A stretch of DNA of 10,697 nucleotides, taken from contig JAEDJP010000038.1 in the NCBI GenBank assembly GCA_016296285.1, positions 1-10,697 of the forward strand. Direction: 5' to 3'. This DNA comes from Bacilli bacterium (GTDB lineage Bacteria > Bacillota_I > Bacilli_A > RFN20 > CAG-826). The notes beneath the pieces are model-generated. The model ran no database searches. It was given only the letters and a program-made list of their open reading frames with translations, and was not told the DNA's origin. Both the position numbers and the translations under genes were made by a program. Position 1 is the first letter of the stretch. Each line of letters opens with the position of its first letter. This document shows, one piece after another, positions 6,439 through 10,697 of the stretch.

Positions 6439-7700
6439 AACACGTCGATCTCGTGATCGTCGGCGGCGGGTCCGCCGGTATGGCTGCCGCCGTCAGCGCC
6501 TATGACGCCGGGGTCAAGGATATCCTCCTTTTGGAAAGAAGCCCGTATCTTGGTGGCATTCTCAACCAATGCATCCATAATGGTTTCGGCCTCCACGAAT
6601 TCAAGGAAGAGCTGACCGGCCCGGAATTCCTGACCCGTTTCGTCCATCAAGTCGAGGAACGCCACATCCCTTATGAAACAAAGGCAAGCGTCCTCTCGAT
6701 CAAGAAGAGCAAGATCGTGACCTATGTCTCCCCGAAAGGCAGTTTCGAGGTTCAGGCCAAGGCCATCATCGTCGCGACCGGCTGCTACGAACGCAGCGCC
6801 GGAGCCATCTCGATGCCTGGGGAACGCCCTGCCGGCGTCATCACCGCGGGCCAAGCCCAGCTTTATCTCAACCAATATGGCTACCTCGTCGGGAAGAGGG
6901 TCTTCATCCTCGGGTCTGGCGATATCGGGCTCATCATGGCCCGACGCATGACCCTCGAGGGGGCGAAGGTCCTTGGCGTCGCCGAACTCATGCCGTATTC
7001 CAACGGGCTCAACCGAAACATCCAGCAATGCCTCAAGGATTTCGACATCCCCCTTTACCTTTCCCATACCGTCACGAACGTCATCGGAAAAGGGAAACTG
7101 GAGGCGATTGAAATCTCCGAAGTCGACGAGAAGAAGAATCCCATTCCCGGGACCGAGAAACGGTTCGAAGTCGACACCCTCATGCTCTCGATCGGCCTCA
7201 TCCCGAATTGCGCGTTGCTCGATAAAGCCGGCGCCAAGATCGGGCCCGCTCGCGGGGCGGAAGTCGACGATTCCCTCATGACCACAATCCCCGGCATCTT
7301 CACCTGTGGGAACGTGTTGCATGTCCACGACCTCGTCGATTACGTCGTCGAGGAAGGAAAGGTGGCCGGGAAAAACGCCGCCTCCTACATCCTCGGGACC
7401 CTCGAAGAAGGGCCGAAGGTCGCGACGAAAGCAGGGGATGGCATCGGGTATGTCGTTCCTGGGAGCGTCGCTCTCGGGGCTGAGGGCGACGTCTCGCTCA
7501 AGTTCCGTTGCCGCGCTCCGCGAAAGAACGTTTACCTCTTCGTCAAGCAAGGCGAAAAGGTTATCAAAAAACTTTATAAACTCGCGATGATTCCGAGTGA
7601 AATGGAAATCATCAAGATTCCTAGAAAAGCACTAGAAAACAACCAAGAACCCTTGGAAGTTTCCCTTGTTGCAAAGGAGGATGCCGACCATGTCCGTTGA
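6435..7700 (+). CDS. FAD/NAD(P)-dependent oxidoreductase partner of the GlpA-like subunit
   Basis: A 421-residue flavoprotein of the pyridine nucleotide-disulfide oxidoreductase superfamily. FAD-binding GGGSAG lies at 10-15. The conserved LGGILNQCIHNGFG segment spans 39-52, with C46. VATGCYER is at 113-120, the NAD-binding Rossmann motif GSGDIG at 160-165, and the third flavin segment IFTCGNVLHVHD at 288-299. There is no CxxC redox pair, so it is not a thioredoxin or dihydrolipoyl dehydrogenase. Residues after about 325 form an extra beta-rich C-terminal region. It probably passes electrons between the GlpA-like subunit and NAD(P). GGAGG lies seven bases before the start, which overlaps the previous stop; its own stop overlaps the next gene by 11 bases. 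Such proteins are often annotated as generic NAD(P)/FAD-dependent oxidoreductases beside DUF1667 genes. Confidence 0.88.
   Translation: MKHVDLVIVGGGSAGMAAAVSAYDAGVKDILLLERSPYLGGILNQCIHNGFGLHEFKEELTGPEFLTRFVHQVEERHIPYETKASVLSIKKSKIVTYVSPKGSFEVQAKAIIVATGCYERSAGAISMPGERPAGVITAGQAQLYLNQYGYLVGKRVFILGSGDIGLIMARRMTLEGAKVLGVAELMPYSNGLNRNIQQCLKDFDIPLYLSHTVTNVIGKGKLEAIEISEVDEKKNPIPGTEKRFEVDTLMLSIGLIPNCALLDKAGAKIGPARGAEVDDSLMTTIPGIFTCGNVLHVHDLVDYVVEEGKVAGKNAASYILGTLEEGPKVATKAGDGIGYVVPGSVALGAEGDVSLKFRCRAPRKNVYLFVKQGEKVIKKLYKLAMIPSEMEIIKIPRKALENNQEPLEVSLVAKEDADHVR
7673..7680 (+). promoter_or_regulatory. Ribosome binding site that fixes the DUF1667 start
   Basis: AAAGGAGG ends directly before an ATG at 7681, too close to use, and nine bases before the ATG at 7690. 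The second ATG also begins the conserved part of the protein, so 7690 is chosen. Confidence 0.8.
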
Positions 7701-8037
7701 ACTCACTTGCATCGTCTGCCCTCGGGGTTGCCACCTCGTCGTGCACGATGATCTGACCGTCGAGGGCAATTTCTGCCCCCGCGGCGCCGCTTATGGCAAA
7801 CAAGAGATTCTCGATCCTCGCAGGACCGTCACCTCGACCGTCCCCTCGGATTCCAAGGAATTCAAGGTTTGCCCCGTCAAGACCAAAGACGCCGTCCCGA
7901 AGGCCAAGATGGAAGACGTCATGAAAGCCATCAATGCGGTCCACGTCCACGTCCCCGTCCACGTCGGCGATGTCTTGATCCATGACGTTGCAGGCACCGG
8001 CGTCGACGTCGTCGCCACCCGCGACCTGCTTCTTTAA
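7690..8037 (+). CDS. DUF1667 cysteine-rich protein, third subunit of the redox module
   Basis: A 115-residue protein with the family signature CIVCPRGC (C7, C10, C14), then C29 in NFCPRG and C61 in KVCPVKT. Cysteines spaced this way suggest an iron-sulfur cluster or zinc site, but no cofactor has been shown to my knowledge. DUF1667 genes typically follow a GlpA-like dehydrogenase and an FAD/NAD oxidoreductase, exactly the order seen here, and overlap of the start with the previous stop supports joint assembly. Near residues 84-92 a VHVHVPVHV stretch comes from a short GTCCAC-type DNA repeat. No signal peptide or membrane segment is seen. Family assignment is confident; biochemical role is inferred from context. 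Confidence 0.88.
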   Translation: MSVELTCIVCPRGCHLVVHDDLTVEGNFCPRGAAYGKQEILDPRRTVTSTVPSDSKEFKVCPVKTKDAVPKAKMEDVMKAINAVHVHVPVHVGDVLIHDVAGTGVDVVATRDLLL

Positions 8038-8063
8038 CCAACCGTTACCGAAAGGAAACTCGC

Positions 8064-8609
8064 TTGCGCGTCCTACTCATCAGCGACACCCACGGCCGTC
8101 TCGAGGCCGTCAAAAAACTGGATAAGCTTTTCCAGTCTTTTTCGCCTGATCAAATCATCTTCCTCGGGGACGCGCTCAACAACGGGCCGCGCAACGGGGT
8201 ACCCATCGATTACGACCCGATGACGTGCTCCCAGATCCTCAACAAATGGTCGCGGAAAATCGTCGCGGTCCGCGGAAATTGCGATTCCCGGGTCGACCAG
8301 ACGCTCCTCCATTTTGACATCTCGCAGGATTCGAAGGTCATCTACGTCAACGGCTTCCGTTGCGACCTGATTCACGGGGATTTGCTTTCGAGTGACCTGC
8401 TTGAGGTCGAGCGCGGGGATATCCTCATGTTCGGTCACACACACGTTTACATGTTAAAAAAGATGGATGGTGTGGTATATTTCAATCCCGGTTCCCCCTC
8501 CTTCCCAAAAAACGGGAACCCCCCGACCTATGGCGTCATCGAGGGACTGCATCTTGAAATCAGGAAGCTCGATGACGATTTGCCCGTTTGCTCCCTTGAT
8601 TTATATTGA
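8064..8609 (+). CDS. yfcE: YfcE-type metallophosphodiesterase
   Basis: A 181-residue calcineurin-like phosphoesterase of the YfcE family; the E. coli protein hydrolyses model phosphodiester substrates with a metal cofactor, and its natural substrate is unknown. Metal-site motifs are all present: D8 and H10 in SDTHG, D36 in FLGDAL, N72 in RGNCD, H104 in IHGD and the final GHTH at 124-127. The phrases NNGPRN, RGNCDSRVDQTLLHF and NPGSPSFPKNGNP match YfcE specifically. The family HGH motif reads HGD here. It starts at TTG, with GAAAGGAA (8050-8057) just before it. It sits 26 bases after the DUF1667 gene, inside the operon, though no functional link to the redox genes is obvious. Confidence 0.92.
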   Translation: MRVLLISDTHGRLEAVKKLDKLFQSFSPDQIIFLGDALNNGPRNGVPIDYDPMTCSQILNKWSRKIVAVRGNCDSRVDQTLLHFDISQDSKVIYVNGFRCDLIHGDLLSSDLLEVERGDILMFGHTHVYMLKKMDGVVYFNPGSPSFPKNGNPPTYGVIEGLHLEIRKLDDDLPVCSLDLY

Positions 8610-8650
8610 AATTTCTTAGCGATTTGCCCGAGCCATGCTTTGCTATGGCG

Positions 8651-8657
8651 GAAAGGA
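8651..8657 (+). promoter_or_regulatory. Ribosome binding site that fixes the RNase J-like start
   Basis: GAAAGGA lies five bases before the ATG at 8663. The frame is open upstream to a TTG at 8606, but that extension has no ribosome binding site and no family similarity. Confidence 0.8.
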
Positions 8658-8662
8658 AAACC

Positions 8663-10333
8663 ATGAACGATACTGTGAAAATCTATGCTCTCGGCGGTCT
8701 CGACGAGAATGGCAAATGCATGATCTGCGTGCAGGTCAACGATGATATTTACGTCATCGGCACCGGCGCCCTCATCCCGGACAAGACGATGCCCGGCATC
8801 GACTACGTGATCCCCAAGATCGACTATCTCGTCGAGCACAAGAGCCAAGTGAAAGCCTATTTGCTCCTCCATGGCCATGACGACGAATTCGGGGCCTTGC
8901 CTTTCATCTACGAGCAAGTTCCCGCCCCCGTCTACGGCAGTCCCATCACCCTTCAGATGCTCAAGATCTTCACCCAGCACGTGAAGAAAGACCCCGGGAT
9001 GTTCGATTTGCACCCGGTTCCCGCGACCTCGTCCTTCCGCATCGGGGCCCGCGTTTTCCATTTCTTCCATACGGCCCACAACATCGCCGATTCCTGCGGG
9101 CTTGCCATCGAGACGAGCCTCGGAAACGTCGTGTTCACCGGCGATTTCGTCATCGAGAACAGCGCCGACCCGGGCTATCTCAACGACATGAACGCCATCG
9201 CGAAGCTCTCCGAATCCCCGACGCTCGCGCTTCTTACGGAGTCCTTCTATGCGACGCGTCCCGGCTACACCGCGCCTTTGTACAAGCTCACCCCGCACAT
9301 CGAGGAAACCTTCAAAAACGCCCCGGGCCGCCTCTTCGTCTCCCTTTTCCAGACGAACCTCTACAACCTCGAGGAAATCGTGCGCCTTGCCCGGGCTTAC
9401 CGCAAGAAGGTCGTCTGTTACGACGAGGCCACGCGGAAGGCCATCGACGAGATCGCTTCCTGCGGCCAGCTCATCATCCCGCCCGCGAACTTCGCCTCCA
9501 CCGACGACATCCTCCGCATCCGCGACCAAGACCTCGTCATCGTCATGCTTGGCTTCGGCTCGCGCCTGTTCCGCAAGATCGCCCTACTCGCCTCGGGCCA
9601 AAACGAGGATCGCCGCATCCGCCTGAAGGAGACGGACACCTTCATCCTCGCGAATCCGAGCGACGACAACACGGAAATCGAGTACGTGGACGCCGCCGAC
9701 GAGCTTTACCGCTCCCCCGCCTCCGTCCAGATCATCCCGAAAAAGACGTTCCTCAAGATGCACGCTTCCGAAGAAGACCTCAAGATGATGGCCTCCATCC
9801 TCAAGCCGAAGTATTACGTGCCCGTCAAAGGCCTCTTCAAGGATTTGCTCGCCAACGCCCAGCTCGCCCTCTCGATGGGCATCAATTTGAACCACAACAG
9901 CGTCTTCGTCCTCGAAAACGGCCTGACTTTGCGCATCGACGAGAAAGGCGCCAAGCTGATCGATGAGAAGATCCCCCATGGCGACATCATGATCGACGGG
10001 GCCGGGGTGGGCGACGTTTCCCCCGAAGTCCTCGGCGACCGCCAGCGCCTCGCGGAAGGCGTCGTCATCATCGCGGCCACGATTTCCCGCTCCCGCCAGC
10101 AAGTCGTCGCGGGGCCTGACGTCCAAATGCGCGGCTTCCTCTATGGCAAGGACGCCGAGGTCCTCATCCGCGAGGTGACCAAGGTCTTCGACGTCACGGT
10201 CGCCGAATTCCTCGACCGCGACTACAACATCGGCGAGGTCCGCCAAAACGTCTACGAGCGCACCGTGCGCGCCATCCGCCGCATGAGCGGCAAGGAACCG
10301 ATGGTCCTCCCCCTCCTCATTGAGGTCGACTGA
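8663..10333 (+). CDS. rnjB: RNase J2-like protein with degenerate active site
   Basis: A 556-residue metallo-beta-lactamase/beta-CASP protein of RNase J length and layout. The N-terminal pattern KIYALGGLDENG and the region around PGIDYVIPKIDYL match the family, as do AHNIADS, TGDF and the C-terminal part with GAGVGD and MVLPLLIEV. The zinc motif HxHxDH reads HGHDDE (70-75), losing its last His. The usual PVHGE reads PVKG (387-390), losing another metal ligand. The phosphate-binding GSQGEP loop is replaced by GFGSRLF (297-303), and the SNxxR motif by TNLYN (231-235). H139, D161 and H367 remain. B. subtilis RNase J2, as I recall it, also lacks these two His (HGHDEN, PVNG), but it keeps the other motifs. 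Probably a non-catalytic partner of RNase J1. The next gene starts like SpoIIIE, as near B. subtilis rnjB. It is the last gene of the operon. Confidence 0.88.
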   Translation: MNDTVKIYALGGLDENGKCMICVQVNDDIYVIGTGALIPDKTMPGIDYVIPKIDYLVEHKSQVKAYLLLHGHDDEFGALPFIYEQVPAPVYGSPITLQMLKIFTQHVKKDPGMFDLHPVPATSSFRIGARVFHFFHTAHNIADSCGLAIETSLGNVVFTGDFVIENSADPGYLNDMNAIAKLSESPTLALLTESFYATRPGYTAPLYKLTPHIEETFKNAPGRLFVSLFQTNLYNLEEIVRLARAYRKKVVCYDEATRKAIDEIASCGQLIIPPANFASTDDILRIRDQDLVIVMLGFGSRLFRKIALLASGQNEDRRIRLKETDTFILANPSDDNTEIEYVDAADELYRSPASVQIIPKKTFLKMHASEEDLKMMASILKPKYYVPVKGLFKDLLANAQLALSMGINLNHNSVFVLENGLTLRIDEKGAKLIDEKIPHGDIMIDGAGVGDVSPEVLGDRQRLAEGVVIIAATISRSRQQVVAGPDVQMRGFLYGKDAEVLIREVTKVFDVTVAEFLDRDYNIGEVRQNVYERTVRAIRRMSGKEPMVLPLLIEVD

Positions 10334-10378
10334 CCCTTCACAAACCCTCCCCGTCGGCGCTATACGCCCCTTCACAAA
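10334..10378 (+). repeat. Direct repeat of CCCTTCACAAA
   Basis: CCCTTCACAAA occurs at 10334-10344 and again at 10368-10378, 34 bases apart. The second copy contains the TTCACA used as -35 box of the following gene. Each copy runs into an arm of the terminator stem. Confidence 0.7.
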
Positions 10379-10389
10379 GGGAGGGTTTT
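10342..10389 (+). terminator. Operon terminator with nested hairpin
   Basis: AAACCCTCCC (10342-10351) pairs perfectly with GGGAGGGTTT (10379-10388), ten pairs, followed by TTATTTAT. The 27-base loop holds a smaller hairpin, GGCG (10356-10359) with CGCC (10365-10368). It lies eight bases after the RNase J-like stop. The large loop is unusual for an intrinsic terminator and the T tract is broken, so efficiency is uncertain. Confidence 0.65.
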
Positions 10390-10398
10390 ATTTATAAT
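10371..10398 (+). promoter_or_regulatory. Promoter of the SpoIIIE/FtsK-like gene
   Basis: TTCACA (10371-10376), a 16-base spacer and a perfect TATAAT (10393-10398). Transcription would start near 10405. The spacer consists largely of the 3' arm of the upstream terminator. Confidence 0.6.
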
Positions 10399-10402
10399 AA
10401 AG

Positions 10403-10425
10403 AGGCCGGGTTTTCCCGCCTTTTT
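10403..10425 (+). promoter_or_regulatory. Hairpin and T tract directly before the SpoIIIE/FtsK-like start
   Basis: CGGG (10407-10410) pairs with CCCG (10415-10418) around a TTTT loop. With one bulged C, AGG (10403-10405) pairs with CCT (10419-10421), and four more T follow before the ATG at 10426. It looks like a second short terminator for read-through from upstream, or a 5' stem in the leader of the next gene. No ribosome binding site is present. Confidence 0.45.
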
Positions 10426-10697
10426 ATGACCAAGAAAAAGAAGAAGCCAGCCCCGAATATGCAAAGGATCGCCAAAGCCGGCGGGTTCCTGCTCGTTTTG
10501 CTTGCCCTCCTTTTCGCGTTCTCCCCCGTTTCGCGCCTTTGGGGCCTTGCCTACGTCGCTTATTTCCCGTTTGGCATCGCTTCTTATGCTTTCATCGTCT
10601 CCGCCCTTTTCGCCGAAGGGGTCACCTTGATGCGCTTCGAGAAGACGACGGGCCGCATCCCCGCCCGCATCTGGGTCGGCGCTTTTGTCTTGGCGCT
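10426..10697 (+). CDS. SpoIIIE/FtsK-like DNA translocase, N-terminal membrane part (runs off the right edge)
   Basis: About 90 residues are visible. The protein opens with MTKKKKKPAP, a basic cytoplasmic start like that of SpoIIIE. A hydrophobic segment follows at about 20-32, a second at about 40-66, then a basic stretch (MRFEKTTGRIPAR) and the beginning of a third. SpoIIIE and FtsK begin with several membrane helices before a linker and a C-terminal motor that pumps DNA through the septum. The motor is not in the window, so the call rests on topology and on position: in B. subtilis, spoIIIE follows rnjB with one gene between. The start is the first ATG; no ribosome binding site is visible, a weakness of this choice. 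Another multi-pass membrane protein remains possible. Confidence 0.6.
   Translation, partial: MTKKKKKPAPNMQRIAKAGGFLLVLLALLFAFSPVSRLWGLAYVAYFPFGIASYAFIVSALFAEGVTLMRFEKTTGRIPARIWVGAFVLA

Noticed and set aside
7621..7639. CTAGAAAA repeated at 7621-7628 and 7632-7639
   Set aside because: It lies inside the coding region of the oxidoreductase in an A-rich lysine/asparagine stretch and is short enough to be chance.
7938..7966. GTCCAC-type microrepeat giving a VHVHVPVHV stretch
   Set aside because: A short in-frame repeat in the DUF1667 gene; no evidence of phase variation, because the units are six bases long and cannot shift the frame.
8606..8662. N-terminal extension of the RNase J-like protein from a TTG
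   Set aside because: The ATG at 8663 has a good ribosome binding site and gives the family's normal N-terminus.

Overview
The window reads as chromosomal core genome from a GC-rich member of the Firmicutes/Bacillota, most likely the class Bacilli in the broad sense (Erysipelotrichia or Mollicutes-related lineages). This rests on gene content and order: an RNase J2-like protein occurs here, rpsO is followed by pnp, and an rnjB-like gene is followed by a gene starting like SpoIIIE/FtsK. Bacillus subtilis has the same order, with other genes between. Coding regions prefer C-ending codons (GCC, CTC, ATC, GTC), while promoters and leaders are AT-rich. TGA is used as a stop and TGG encodes Trp, so the code is standard. 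No mobile element, CRISPR array, tRNA or rRNA was seen.

Left part (1-3874): the N-terminal part of typA/bipA, a ribosome-associated GTPase, runs leftwards off the edge. It is divergent from rpsO (ribosomal protein S15). Both have good sigma-A type promoters, and rpsO has a structured leader and a strong intrinsic terminator. Next comes pnp (polynucleotide phosphorylase), complete, with its own AT-rich promoter region and a leader containing two strong hairpins. A compact hairpin in the 30-bp gap after pnp probably terminates transcription from both sides.

Middle (3875-5007): a leftward gene encodes an uncharacterised Rossmann-fold protein that looks like a SAM-dependent methyltransferase or spermidine synthase relative. 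The 107-bp divergent region after it holds a consensus TATAAT box, an 8+8 bp inverted repeat over the -35 area, and candidate leaderless starts on both sides.

Right part (5008-10425): a tightly packed five-gene rightward operon. Three genes form a redox module: a GlpA/LhgO-like FAD dehydrogenase with a BFD-type [2Fe-2S] domain, a pyridine-nucleotide-disulfide-type FAD/NAD oxidoreductase, and a small cysteine-rich DUF1667 protein. They probably act as one complex that oxidises glycerol 3-phosphate or a 2-hydroxyacid. A YfcE-type phosphodiesterase and an RNase J2-like protein lacking several catalytic residues follow. The operon ends in a large terminator whose 3' arm lies inside the promoter of the next gene, a truncated SpoIIIE/FtsK-like membrane protein (10426 to the edge).

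Functionally the window combines translation and RNA turnover (TypA, S15, PNPase, RNase J2-like) with a redox module. The most unusual points are the extensive active-site loss in the RNase J homologue, the candidate leaderless starts flanking a palindrome at 4900-5008, and the compact terminator/promoter/hairpin arrangement before the last gene.
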